Assembly: GCA_003220435.1 (NCBI GenBank)
Contig: QHSL01000087.1
Coordinates: forward strand, 1 to 51,828
Direction: 5' to 3'
DNA from: Candidatus Rokuibacteriota bacterium
Lineage (GTDB): Bacteria; Methylomirabilota; Methylomirabilia; Rokubacteriales; CSP1-6
DNA: 51,828 nucleotides
Below, piece by piece: positions 32,283 to 39,597 of this stretch. Both the position numbers and the translations under genes were made by a program. Under the pieces are notes generated by a model. That model searched no databases. It was not told the origin of the DNA and saw only the letters and a program-made list of their open reading frames with translations. Within the stretch, counting starts at the first letter, position 1, and each line of letters starts with the position of its first letter.

Positions 32283-32663
32283 CTACGAGCCGCCGCCGCG
32301 ACCGACCCAGTCGAAACCGTTGACCCGAACCCGGTACGATGCGGCGGGCTCGACGCGCGCGCTGAAGTAGGTGCGGTTACCCGGCGGCACGCCTCCGAGC
32401 ACCCACGTGGTGGAGCTGCCGATGACGCGGCCTGAGGCGTCGAGGCGCTCGATCAGGAGGGTCATCCGGTCTGCGGAGTACCCGCTTTCCAGATTGTAGA
32501 CGTAGCCGCTGAGCGTCGGTCGCTGCGGATCAGCACGGACCTCGAACTCGACCCGAAAGATCCGATCCAGGCTCTGCTGCGAGTAGTTCTGCGCGGACGG
32601 CCTCGGGGACCCGACCACCAGGGTGAGGGCTGCGAACACGGCTGCCGCACCGATTCCACGCAT
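32283..32663 (-). CDS. Secreted protein with FxLYD-like beta domain, unknown function
   Basis: This is a 126-residue exported protein with a signal peptide (MRGIGAAAVFAALTLVVGSPRPSAQ). The mature part is beta-rich: IFRVEFEVRADPQRPTLSGY, VYNLESGYSADRMTLLIERL, DASGRVIGSSTTWVLGGVPPG, ASYRVRVNGFDWVG. The pattern of a strand pair followed by 'G-x-V-x-x-x-x-x-x-L-G-x-V-P-P-G' resembles FxLYD/DUF3426-type modules that describe lipoprotein-like immunoglobulin folds. AGAGGAGG precedes the ATG. It stands alone. Between it and the next minus-strand gene (32093-32282) I see no gene. Confidence 0.72.
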   Translation of the reverse strand: MRGIGAAAVFAALTLVVGSPRPSAQNYSQQSLDRIFRVEFEVRADPQRPTLSGYVYNLESGYSADRMTLLIERLDASGRVIGSSTTWVLGGVPPGNRTYFSARVEPAASYRVRVNGFDWVGRGGGS

Positions 32664-32720
32664 CGACGCCTCCTCTTTTCCGTGACGGACAACCCGGGGC
32701 CCTCGGCGCCGGTTCCCGCA

Positions 32721-33707
32721 TCACTCGATCAGCCGGTCGGCTCGCTCGAGCAGGGACGAGGGCAGGCGCAGGTCGAGCTTCTGGGCGGTTCGCAGATTGA
32801 TCACGAGCTCGAACCGCGTCGGGCGGGCCAGGGGAAGGTCCGCGGGCCTGGCCCCGCGCAGGATGCGATCGACGAAACCCGCCGCGATCCGGTAGACGTC
32901 GGTCCAGTTGGGGCCGTAGGAGAGGAAGCCGCCCGCGTCGGCGAAGTCGCGGAGCGGGAAGACCGCCGGCAGCCGGTTGCGGCTCGCGAAGGTCACGATG
33001 CGCTCACGGTTCGCGAGCGTGAGCGAGTCGGCAAGCACGAGCAGGCCCTGCGGCTGCTGCGCCTGGACCGCCGTGAACGTGTCGCGCACGTCGCGATCGG
33101 CCCGGATCTCCACCGGCGTCAGCTCCACGCCGAGCGTGCGGGCGGCCGCCTGCGTCTCGCGCAGGTCGTTGGCGACGCTGGCGCTGGCCGGGTTCCACAG
33201 CGCCGTCGCCCGCGCGAGCCGGGGCACCGCCTGCTTGAGCAGTTCGAGCCGGCGCTTGCTCAGCCCGGCTGCGAACGTCGTCAGCCCCGTCAGGTTCGCA
33301 TCCGGGCGCGGCGGCGCGGTGACGAGCCCGGCGACGACCGGGTCGTCGAGCGAGACCATCACGATCGGGATCGTCTTCGTCGCCGCGCGCGCGGCCTCGA
33401 TCGCCGGCGCGCCGACGGCCACGATGACGGCGACCTTCAGCCGCGCGAGCTCCTCGGCGTGCTGCGGGTAGAGATCGACCTTGCCCTGCGCGTAGCGGTA
33501 GTAGAGCTTGACGGACCGCCCCTCGTCCCAGCCGTGCGTGCGCAGCGTCTGGCGCAGCACCGGGATCGAGTCCGGCGTCGGCTCGTTCGCCAGGTAACCG
33601 ATCCAGGGAACATGCGCGTCGGGCTGGGCCACCGGCGCGCCCGGCGCCGCGACGATCGCGGCGCCGAGGCCGGCCATCGCGATGCGCCGCGCGAGCGGGC
33701 GCCTCAC
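32721..33707 (-). CDS. ABC transporter substrate-binding protein (ABC_sub_bind family)
   Basis: This is a 328-residue periplasmic binding protein of the ABC_sub_bind/TrpX-like family common in soil bacteria. Evidence is a twin-arginine-like or Sec signal (RRPLARRIAMAGLGAAIVAAPGAPVAQ), VPWIGYLANEPTPDSIPVLRQTL at the domain start, PIVMVSLDDPVVAGLV, NLTGLTTFAAGLSKRRLELL, RNRLPAVFPLRDFADAGGFLSYGPN, and the C-terminal PTRFELVINLRTAQKLDL. These proteins bind small ligands such as aromatic amino acids. The GTG at 33707 overlaps the stop of the upstream gene (GTGA). No permease or ATPase gene is present in the window. Confidence 0.87.
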   Translation of the reverse strand: MRRPLARRIAMAGLGAAIVAAPGAPVAQPDAHVPWIGYLANEPTPDSIPVLRQTLRTHGWDEGRSVKLYYRYAQGKVDLYPQHAEELARLKVAVIVAVGAPAIEAARAATKTIPIVMVSLDDPVVAGLVTAPPRPDANLTGLTTFAAGLSKRRLELLKQAVPRLARATALWNPASASVANDLRETQAAARTLGVELTPVEIRADRDVRDTFTAVQAQQPQGLLVLADSLTLANRERIVTFASRNRLPAVFPLRDFADAGGFLSYGPNWTDVYRIAAGFVDRILRGARPADLPLARPTRFELVINLRTAQKLDLRLPSSLLERADRLIE

Positions 33708-34015
33708 GCGCGGGCCAACGTCTCCCACGCCGCGGCGTGTACTGCGCGGAACGGTGTCGTCTCGAAGGCGGAGCCGGTTGCGCCGGTCGGCGAGTGTTCG
33801 CGGCCGCTGACGTAGAAGGTGGCCCGCCAGCCGAGGTCTGCGTACCGCGTGAGGCTGAGATCGTAACCCTGTCGCGCCATGCCGGCGGCGACGAGGCCGA
33901 CGCCTGGCCAGCTCGACAGCCACGACTGAAGAATCTCGAGCGTAGGATCGGGCGCACGGACCGAAAAAAATCCCAGAGCGGCCACCAGGAGCGCGCGGCG
34001 CGAACCGTCAGGCAT
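33704..34015 (-). CDS. Small exported protein of unknown function, coupled to the substrate-binding protein
   Basis: This is a 103-residue protein (MPDGSRRALLVAALGFFSVR at the N-terminus) with a short signal-like hydrophobic stretch. The mature part (LSSWPGVGLVAAGMARQGYD, LSLTRYADLGWRATFYVSGR, EHSPTGATGSAF) looks like a small folded domain. I do not recognise a family. The stop is shared with the GTG of the ABC_sub_bind gene, so they are coupled. It starts 48 bp from the divergent precursor-like gene at 34064. Confidence 0.65.
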   Translation of the reverse strand: MPDGSRRALLVAALGFFSVRAPDPTLEILQSWLSSWPGVGLVAAGMARQGYDLSLTRYADLGWRATFYVSGREHSPTGATGSAFETTPFRAVHAAAWETLARA

Positions 34016-34049
34016 GCGCCCGAGCCTATCAAACCGCCGGAGAAATTGG

Positions 34050-34063
34050 TATGATCGCGCTGC
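34050..34063 (+). promoter_or_regulatory. -10 box close to the start codon of the precursor-like gene
   Basis: TATGAT (34050-34055) lies 8 nt before the ATG at 34064, in a rare AT-rich patch between divergent genes. A transcript from this box would have an extremely short or no leader. No clear -35 is seen. Confidence 0.5.
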
Positions 34064-34282
34064 ATGGCTCAGGGACTTCGCGAGCTCGTGGGGCGCGTGA
34101 TGATCGATCCGGAATTTCTCGCCGAGCTCCAGCGCGCGCCCGAGTCGCTCCTCGCCCAGTACGAGCTGACGGACGCCGAGCGCACGACCGTTCGGCAGGC
34201 GCTCGTGCGGTTGGCCGCGACGCCCCCGAGCGAGCGTCGACACGAACTCCGCAATATCCTGATCCGCCGCGTGGCCACCTGA
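34064..34282 (+). CDS. Os1348/NHLP-like small protein, candidate RiPP precursor
   Basis: This is a 72-residue protein. The first 45 residues (ELVGRVMIDPEFLAELQRAP, ESLLAQYELTDAERTTVRQA) resemble the leader of NHLP-clan/Os1348-type peptides, which are related to nitrile hydratase alpha-subunit leaders: 'V-x-G-R-x-x-x-D-x-E-F-x-x-x-L-x-x-x-P-x-x-x-L-x-x-Y-x-L-T-x-x-E'. The rest (LAATPPSERRHELRNILIRR plus VAT) would be the core. It has no Cys, but has Thr, Ser and several Arg. The next two genes, a cyclic-nucleotide-binding protein and a PqqD-like/M50 protease-like protein, fit a peptide-modification or export unit. Alternatively it is a non-precursor member of the family with an unknown function. 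Confidence 0.65.
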   Translation: MAQGLRELVGRVMIDPEFLAELQRAPESLLAQYELTDAERTTVRQALVRLAATPPSERRHELRNILIRRVAT

Positions 34283-34298
34283 GCTCGGGCCCGCGCGC

Positions 34299-34799
34299 GT
34301 GCTGACGTCCGCCGCCACCCTCGCGTTCCTGCGCGACGTTCGCCTGTTCGAGACGTTCGACGAGCTGGACCTGGCCGCCCTCGCCGTGCACCTGCGCGAG
34401 TGTCCGCTGCGCCGGAACCAGATCCTCTTCCGGGAAGGCGACCCGGGCGACGAGATATTCATCGTCCGGCGCGGGACGATACTGATCTCCAAGGCGGTCA
34501 CCGGCAAGGTCGAGCAGGTTCTGGTCCGGGTCGATCCCGGCGACTTCTTCGGTGAGATGAGCCTGCTCGACGGCTCGCCGCGCTCGGCGACGGCGCAGGC
34601 GGAAACCGAGGCGGAGCTGCTCGTTCTCGGGCGCGACGGCCTCCAGGCGCTGACCGAGACCAACCCGCGCGGCGCCGCCGCGTTCTTCCACGCGATGGTG
34701 CAGGTCTTCATCGAGCGGTTGCGCCGCTCGACGCTGCAGGTCGCCGAGGCGACCCGCTGGGGCCTCGAGGCCACCGGCCTCGACGTCGAAGCGCGGTGA
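34299..34799 (+). CDS. Cyclic-nucleotide-binding domain protein
   Basis: This is a 166-residue protein made of one cNMP-binding (CAP-type) domain with an alpha-helical C-terminus and no DNA-binding helix-turn-helix. The phosphate-binding cassette FFGEMSLLDGSPRSATAQA (84-100) keeps the Glu (E86) and Arg (R95) needed to bind cAMP or cGMP. The hydrophobic LFREGDPGDEIFIVRRGTI precedes it. It may work as a ligand-sensing subunit of the peptide system. The GTG start follows the precursor-like gene by 16 nt, and its stop overlaps the next start (GTGA), so the three genes form one operon. Confidence 0.9.
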   Translation: MLTSAATLAFLRDVRLFETFDELDLAALAVHLRECPLRRNQILFREGDPGDEIFIVRRGTILISKAVTGKVEQVLVRVDPGDFFGEMSLLDGSPRSATAQAETEAELLVLGRDGLQALTETNPRGAAAFFHAMVQVFIERLRRSTLQVAEATRWGLEATGLDVEAR

Positions 34800-36022
34800 C
34801 CGACCGCCCGGCCCCGGCGAAGCTCGAGCTGCTCGTTCGCCGCGACGGCGAGGAAGACTTCGAGCTTCGCCAGGTCGCGAGCCTGGTCGGCTACATCAAC
34901 TCGCGCCCGCGCCGCGTCGACGTCGGCTCCTTCGAGATCTCCGAGGTCCACTCCCGCGTCGTGGCCGCCCGGCCGCACTTCATCCTGAAGAACACGACAA
35001 CGGACCGCTACCTGCTGCTCTCCGCGCCGGAGCGGTTCCTGTGGGAGCAGATGGACGGCTCCACGTCGCTGCAGGAGATGGCGACCGCCTACGTGCTGGA
35101 GTACGGCGAGTTCGACTTCGACATCATCCCGAACCTCATCCACAAGCTCCAGCGCGCGCAGCTCCTGACGCTGGAGCCGCGGTCCCGCCTGCGGCAAGCG
35201 CTGGCGCGCCACCGCCGGCGGCGCGTGGCGCGGGCGCTCGAGCTGGCGCTGACGAGCCTCGAGCGCATCCGGATCGCGAGCCTCGACGTGCACGCCTTCT
35301 TCCAGCGCCTGTACCGCTGGGGCGGTTTCCTCCTGTTCACGCGTGTCGCGATCGTCGCCTGCATCGGGCTCGCGCTCCTGGGCGTCGGCGCCGCCGTCCA
35401 GATCTCGCGCGAGATGCACGACGTGCTCGACGGCTTCGGCAGCCGCCCGCTCCTCGGCATCCTGACCGTGAAGCTCCTGTTCTTCGGCAGCGTCGCGCTC
35501 CACCAGATCGTCCACGGCCTCGCGTGCGTTCACTATCGGCGGCGCGTGCGGGAGTTCGGGTTCACCTTCCTGCACGGCTTCGTGCCGACCTTCTATGTAG
35601 ACGTGACGGACATCTTCATGGCGAGCCGGCGCGCGCGGGTCGTCACCGCGGTCTCCGGCGCGCTCGTCCATCTGGTGCTGGGCGCCGCCTGGTTCATCGT
35701 CGCCGCCCGCGTCCCGCCGGGCGGCTTCACCCAGGCGTTCGCCGCGGCGTCGGGGATCATCCAGTGGCAAGCGCTGGTGCTGTCGCTGTACCCGTTCTGC
35801 TTCATCGAGATGGACGGCTACCACGTGCTGGTCGACGTGCTCGGTGTCCCGACGCTGAAGCACGACGCGCTCGCGTACGTGAAGGGGCTGCTCACCGGCG
35901 CCCGCCGGATCCGGCGCGGGCGCGAGGAGGGGCTCTGGCTCGGCTATGTGGCGCTCTCGACCCTCTCGGTGGCCGCGTTCATCGCGTTCAACGTCTGGAT
36001 CATCCTCAGCGCGACGACCTAG
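34796..36022 (+). CDS. PqqD-like domain fused to M50-type membrane protease homologue, HExxH changed to HQIVH
   Basis: This is a 408-residue polytopic protein. Residues about 58-125 look like a PqqD-type RiPP recognition element (HFILKNTTTDRYLLLSAPER, FLWEQMDGSTSLQEMATAY). The rest resembles the COG1994-type site-2 protease family: membrane helices from about 178, HQIVHG (236-241) in the position of the zinc motif, and YRRRVREFGFTFLHGFVPTF plus YVDVTDIFM, a family hallmark. Its second metal-ligand block FIEMDGYHVLVDVL (D340) is intact. The catalytic Glu is replaced by Gln (codon CAG), so it may be inactive as a protease and serve as a peptide binder or transporter subunit. It is coupled to the cNMP gene. 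Confidence 0.82.
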   Translation: MTDRPAPAKLELLVRRDGEEDFELRQVASLVGYINSRPRRVDVGSFEISEVHSRVVAARPHFILKNTTTDRYLLLSAPERFLWEQMDGSTSLQEMATAYVLEYGEFDFDIIPNLIHKLQRAQLLTLEPRSRLRQALARHRRRRVARALELALTSLERIRIASLDVHAFFQRLYRWGGFLLFTRVAIVACIGLALLGVGAAVQISREMHDVLDGFGSRPLLGILTVKLLFFGSVALHQIVHGLACVHYRRRVREFGFTFLHGFVPTFYVDVTDIFMASRRARVVTAVSGALVHLVLGAAWFIVAARVPPGGFTQAFAAASGIIQWQALVLSLYPFCFIEMDGYHVLVDVLGVPTLKHDALAYVKGLLTGARRIRRGREEGLWLGYVALSTLSVAAFIAFNVWIILSATT

Positions 36023-37185
36023 TCGGTCGCGTCCGCGAGCAGGGCCGCCACCGCGGCGGTGATCTCCCGAGCGCGTTCGACCCCACCGCGCGCGCGCGCC
36101 TCCCCGGCGTCGGGCAGCTCGTCGGGATCGCGACGGAGGAGCTCGGCCTGCGCGCGGCCGCGCAGCTCGTCCCCGACCAGCGACGCGATCTCCACGAGCA
36201 CCGCCAGGCCGAGCGCGACGCGGTCGGCTCGCGCCGGCGCCGCCGCCAGTCGCCGGACGAACGCTTCACGGACCCGCTCGGAGACTCGCACCCGATCCCG
36301 CCCGATGTGGATCAGGTCCCGCGTGACCGGTCCCCACTCGAGCGAGCACGCGCCCGCGACAGATTCGACGAACGGCGCCAGCGGCGCCGCGGCTCGCGCA
36401 GCCACCGTCGCAACGACTCCCGGCCAGACGCCGGGCGGCAGCGGCCGGCTCGGCCCGGACGCGGACTCGGGGGCGACGATCGCGGCAAGGTCGCCGTTCG
36501 CACCGAGCCGCAGGTGCTCCTCGAGCGGCTGCTCGAGCGCCCAGAGTCCGCAGCTGACGCCGCCCGGCGCCTCGGCGATCCGCCGCGGGGCGTGGCGGAC
36601 CACGCGTTGCCAGTCGGGCCGATAGTAGGTGATGGAGCGCCAGACGACCTTCTCGATCCGCTCGCGCAGCTGCACGTAGAGATCGTCCCCGACGAAGAGC
36701 CGCTCGGCGGGGGCGGGGCGCCACGCCAGATCCCCCCGAATGAAGGTCGCCAGCGCATCGTCCACCGCCGGCTCGTAGTGGAACGACTCGAGCAGCGCCA
36801 GGAAGAGCTGCTCGGTCGGGTAGGGACCACGATAGGCGAGCGGGCCCGTGCTCTGAGCGAGCGCGAGCGCGGCGATGAGGTTCAGCACGGCCGTCCCGCC
36901 GCCCGGCGGAAGCCGCGCGGGCTCGGCGAGCGCGGGAATCCGGTCGATTCGGCCCCAGTCGAGGGCCTCGAACAGTGTCAGCGGAGTCCCGTGCCAACCT
37001 TCGCCCGCGGGCTCGGCCGCGTGCCACAGGCGATCGGACCAGCCCCACGGCGCGTCCGCCGTCGCCCGGGGCTCGATCCCGAGCCACGAGCCGTCGGGAA
37101 TCCGCACCCACGCGCCCTCGAGGCGGCCGGCGTCGGCCCAGCGCATCACTGCAAGCCGGGTTCCCCGGCGGTCGACCACCTGCAC
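36019..37185 (-). CDS. Unknown protein, convergent with the PqqD/M50 gene
   Basis: This protein of about 388 residues (from GTG at 37185; a TTG at 37215 would give 398) is one I do not recognise. It is largely soluble. Notable stretches are ALDWGRIDRIPALAEPARLP, GPYPTEQLFLALLESFHYEP, RPAPAERLFVGDDLYVQLRE, RIEKVVWRSITYYRPDWQRV and CSLEWGPVTRDLIHIGRDRV, with an Ala/Arg-rich helical C-terminus. No catalytic motif is evident. Its 3' end overlaps the M50-like gene by 4 nt. Its promoter is in the short divergent gap with the amidase. The tight convergent arrangement suggests either functional linkage or antisense interference. Confidence 0.72.
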   Translation of the reverse strand: MQVVDRRGTRLAVMRWADAGRLEGAWVRIPDGSWLGIEPRATADAPWGWSDRLWHAAEPAGEGWHGTPLTLFEALDWGRIDRIPALAEPARLPPGGGTAVLNLIAALALAQSTGPLAYRGPYPTEQLFLALLESFHYEPAVDDALATFIRGDLAWRPAPAERLFVGDDLYVQLRERIEKVVWRSITYYRPDWQRVVRHAPRRIAEAPGGVSCGLWALEQPLEEHLRLGANGDLAAIVAPESASGPSRPLPPGVWPGVVATVAARAAAPLAPFVESVAGACSLEWGPVTRDLIHIGRDRVRVSERVREAFVRRLAAAPARADRVALGLAVLVEIASLVGDELRGRAQAELLRRDPDELPDAGEARARGGVERAREITAAVAALLADATD

Positions 37186-37214
37186 GATGCGGAATGATAC
37201 AATGCGAGCCGTCA
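37186..37214. promoter_or_regulatory. Divergent promoter region (amidase / unknown gene)
   Basis: An AT-rich patch GGAATGATACAATG (37191-37204) holds TACAAT on the plus strand, about 11 nt before the amidase ATG at 37215, and on the minus strand TATCAT, 8-9 nt before the GTG at 37185. Both -10 candidates would give very short leaders. Confidence 0.45.
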
Positions 37215-38612
37215 ATGCTGACCTGGCGCTCCTCTCTCGAGCTCGCTGATCTCGTGCGGCAGCGACAGGTAAAGCCGCTCGAGATCCTCGACGCCGTCCT
37301 GACGCGCCTCGAAGCGGTCAACCCGACTCTCAACGCGTTCTGCCTCGTCGCCGTCGACTCCGCGCGGGTGGCGGCGCGCGAGGCGGAGATCGCCGTGATG
37401 AAGGGTGAGCCGCTCGGACTTCTCCACGGCGTGCCGCTCTCCGTGAAGGACGTCCTGCTGACACGCGGGCTCACGACGACCGGGGGCTCCCGACTGTTCG
37501 AGGACTTCGTGCCGGACGAGGACGCGCTCGCCGTCGGCCGGTTGAAGGCGGCCGGCGCGGTGCTGTTCGGCAAGACCAACACCTCGGAGTTCGGCCACAA
37601 GGCCGTGACCGAGAGCCCGCTGTTCGGCGTGACGCGCAATCCCTGGGACCCGACCCTGACGCCCGGCGGCTCGAGCGGCGGCGCTGCCGCGGCGGTGGCG
37701 AGCGGCGTGGGCCCTATGGCGCTGGGCACCGACGCCGGAGGCTCGGTTCGGATCCCGGCCGCGTTCTGCGGCGTCTTCGGTTTCAAGCCTTCGTTCGGCC
37801 GCGTGCCGGACCGCGCGCCGTTCGGCGGCTTCGAGCGCGTCGGTCACGTGGGGCCGATCACTCGCACCGTGCGCGACGCCGCCGCGGTGCTCGACGTGGT
37901 GGCCGGTGGCGACGATCGGGACCGGGGCTCGCTGCCGCGCGAGGCCGCCTCGTACCTCGAGGCGTGCGACGCCGACGTGAAGGGGCTCCACGTCGCGTGG
38001 GCGCCCGACCTCGGCTCCGCGGTGGTGGACCCGCGCGTGCTGGCGGCATGCGAGAACGCGGCCGGCGTGTTCGAGTCGCTCGGCTGCCACGTCGAGGTCG
38101 TCAATCCGGGCTGGGAGAGCGCCGAGGAGATGTTCACCACGATCGTCGCCGCGCAGTTCTATGCGGCGTGGTCCGATCGGCTGCCCGAGGACGAGCCGCA
38201 GATGGACCCGACGCTCGTGCGGTTCATCCGACGCGGTGGCGCGGTGACCACGCGTGACTACGTGCGCGCCGTGGCGCGCATCGAGGAGTACTGGCGCGAG
38301 GTCCAGATGTTCCTCGAGCGCTTCGACATATTGCTGATGCCGACGGTGGCGGTGCCACCCTTCGCGGCCGGCGCGCCGCCGCCGCGGGAGATCGCGGGGC
38401 AGGAGGTCTCGGTGCTCGGCTGGATGCCGTTCACGTACCCGTTCAACATGACCGGGCAGCCCGCGGCCAGCGTGCCCGCCGGCTGGACCGACGAGGGATT
38501 GCCGGTCGGGCTGCAGATCGTCGGCCGCCGTCACGCCGACGGCGCGGTGCTGGCGGCGTCCGCCGCGTTCGAGGGCGCTTCGCCCTGGAGAGATCGCCGT
38601 CCGGCGCTCTGA
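37215..38612 (+). CDS. Amidase signature-family protein (GatA/AmiE-like)
   Basis: This is a 465-residue amidase-signature enzyme. The catalytic Lys is K78 in VKDVLLT, GGSSGGAAAAVASG (151-164) holds the cis-Ser, and GTDAGGSVRIPAAFCG (171-186) the nucleophile S177. These match the Ser-Ser-Lys triad. The family includes GatA and many nitrile/amide-degrading amidases. The absence of gatB or gatC nearby and the catabolic surroundings favour a stand-alone amidase. ATG at 37215; the -10 candidate TACAAT is close upstream. Confidence 0.9.
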   Translation: MLTWRSSLELADLVRQRQVKPLEILDAVLTRLEAVNPTLNAFCLVAVDSARVAAREAEIAVMKGEPLGLLHGVPLSVKDVLLTRGLTTTGGSRLFEDFVPDEDALAVGRLKAAGAVLFGKTNTSEFGHKAVTESPLFGVTRNPWDPTLTPGGSSGGAAAAVASGVGPMALGTDAGGSVRIPAAFCGVFGFKPSFGRVPDRAPFGGFERVGHVGPITRTVRDAAAVLDVVAGGDDRDRGSLPREAASYLEACDADVKGLHVAWAPDLGSAVVDPRVLAACENAAGVFESLGCHVEVVNPGWESAEEMFTTIVAAQFYAAWSDRLPEDEPQMDPTLVRFIRRGGAVTTRDYVRAVARIEEYWREVQMFLERFDILLMPTVAVPPFAAGAPPPREIAGQEVSVLGWMPFTYPFNMTGQPAASVPAGWTDEGLPVGLQIVGRRHADGAVLAASAAFEGASPWRDRRPAL

Positions 38613-38633
38613 CGCGGCTCCGCGAGCGAGCCG

Positions 38634-39350
38634 ATGACCGACCGCGCGCGGTGGGCGATCGTCACGGCCGTCCTTTTCGTGCTGCTGTCCCTCGTCATCT
38701 GGCTCGTCGTCTCCGATGCCCCGATCGTCAAGTTCCTGGTCCGCCTCTACCAGGACAAGAAGTTCCTGAAGGAGACCGTCAGGTCGTGGGGCTGGCTGGC
38801 TCCGCTGGTCTTCATCGCGATCCAGGCCCTGCAGGTGATCATCTCGCCGATCCCCGGCGAGATCACCGGGCCCGTCGGCGGCGCGCTCTTCGGGACGTGG
38901 CTCGGACTCATCTATTCGACGATCGGTCTGACGATCGGCACCCTCTTCTGCTTCTGGGTGGGGCGCAAGTGGGGCGAGCCGCTCGTGCGGCCGTGGCTCA
39001 GCGAGCACAACTGGAACCGGATGAACTTTATCCTCGAGGCCGAGGGCGCGATCATCTGCTTCGTCCTGTATTTCACCCCCGGCTTCCCCAAGGACATCAT
39101 CTCGTACCTGTTCGGAATCAGCCCGATGCCCTTCTGGCTCTTCGCCATCGTGTCGACGGTCGCGCGGATCCCGGGCACGTGGATCTCGTCCTATTTCGGC
39201 GCTCACGTGGCCGAGCAGCAGTACGTCTACGCCGTCGTCTTCCTGGCGATCGTGCTGGCGTTGTGCCTGCCGCTCTACTACTACCGCGACCGTCTGATCG
39301 GGCGGCTCCACAAGCCGCGCCGCCGTAGGAAGCGTCAAGAAAGTGCTTGA
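38634..39350 (+). CDS. TVP38/TMEM64 (DedA-like, VTT-domain) membrane protein
   Basis: This is a 238-residue inner-membrane protein of the SNARE-associated/VTT-domain family. It has an N-terminal helix (AIVTAVLFVLLSLVIWLVV), a re-entrant region with SPIPGEITGPVGGALFG (the family's glycine-rich loop), further helices around IIYSTIGLTIGTLFCF-like and ICFVLYFTPGFPKD, and a basic C-terminal tail (PRRRRKRQES). Some members scramble or flip lipids, including polyprenyl-phosphate carriers, which would fit a cell envelope role. Only this general role can be assigned. It follows the amidase by 21 nt. Confidence 0.87.
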   Translation: MTDRARWAIVTAVLFVLLSLVIWLVVSDAPIVKFLVRLYQDKKFLKETVRSWGWLAPLVFIAIQALQVIISPIPGEITGPVGGALFGTWLGLIYSTIGLTIGTLFCFWVGRKWGEPLVRPWLSEHNWNRMNFILEAEGAIICFVLYFTPGFPKDIISYLFGISPMPFWLFAIVSTVARIPGTWISSYFGAHVAEQQYVYAVVFLAIVLALCLPLYYYRDRLIGRLHKPRRRRKRQESA

Positions 39351-39375
39351 CGGTCGCAACCCTGCTCGGTACACT
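39347..39375 (+). promoter_or_regulatory. Promoter of the aroF leader
   Basis: TTGACG (39347-39352), a 17-bp spacer, and TACACT (39370-39375) form a near-consensus housekeeping promoter. Its -35 overlaps the last codons of the TVP38-like gene. Transcription should begin near 39382, about 6 nt before the leader-peptide ATG. Confidence 0.75.
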
Positions 39376-39387
39376 CCGCGACACACT

Positions 39388-39465
39388 ATGGGCACCTCGA
39401 CCCGCACCTACGGGTTCTTCACGTTTTTCTACTTCACCGAGGTCTGCCCAGGCACTCTGACTTGA
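39388..39465 (+). CDS. Aromatic-rich leader peptide of the aroF attenuator
   Basis: This is a 25-residue peptide, beginning MGTSTRTYGFFTFFYFTEVC, with five Phe and two Tyr, of which six aromatics fall in seven residues (GFFTFFYF). Such a run of Phe/Tyr codons between a strong promoter and a DAHP synthase gene is the classical design of an amino-acid-sensing leader: ribosome position on the Phe/Tyr codons (39415-39435) reports aromatic amino-acid supply. No Shine-Dalgarno precedes the ATG, so initiation is probably leaderless-like. It is too short to be expected among annotated genes. Confidence 0.85.
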   Translation: MGTSTRTYGFFTFFYFTEVCPGTLT

Positions 39466-39552
39466 ACTAGACAGAGGGCCGCGGGCAGGCCGAACGCCCG
39501 CGGCGCCGACCGATACCAGGCCGCGGGCCCACCCCCGCGGCCTTTTGTTTTT
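39444..39552 (+). promoter_or_regulatory. Five-segment transcription attenuator controlling aroF
   Basis: Segments that can pair in alternative ways follow the Phe codons. A (CTGCCC 39444-39449, CTCTG 39455-39459) pairs with B (CAGAG 39472-39476, GGGCAG 39483-39488). B (GCCGCGGGC 39478-39486) pairs perfectly with C (GCCCGCGGC 39496-39504). C pairs perfectly with D (GCCGCGGGC 39520-39528). D pairs with E (CCCGCGGCC 39534-39542) to form the terminator. If the ribosome stalls early on the Phe codons, A:B and so C:D can form, preventing D:E. If it reaches the stop at 39463 it covers A, B:C forms, and the D:E terminator follows. The logic is inferred from pairing alone. Confidence 0.85.
39519..39552 (+). 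terminator. Intrinsic terminator of the aroF attenuator
   Basis: GGCCGCGGG-CCCACC-CCCGCGGCC (39519-39542) is a perfect 9-bp GC stem with a six-base loop, followed by TTTTGTTTTT. It is the most canonical terminator in the window. Confidence 0.92.
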
Positions 39553-39597
39553 CAGGAACCGACAACCCGCCCGTCAGAAAGGACCGGGCGAACGACG

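Noticed and set aside
33704-35863. 719-codon minus-strand frame covering the peptide operon
   Set aside because: Only its last 103 codons (from 34015) look real, with a signal-like start and GTGA coupling to the next gene. The rest is antisense to three supported genes.
37202-37250. Alternative amidase start at the ATG at 37202
   Set aside because: It is in another frame and ends after about 15 codons. The ATG at 37215 is in the amidase frame.
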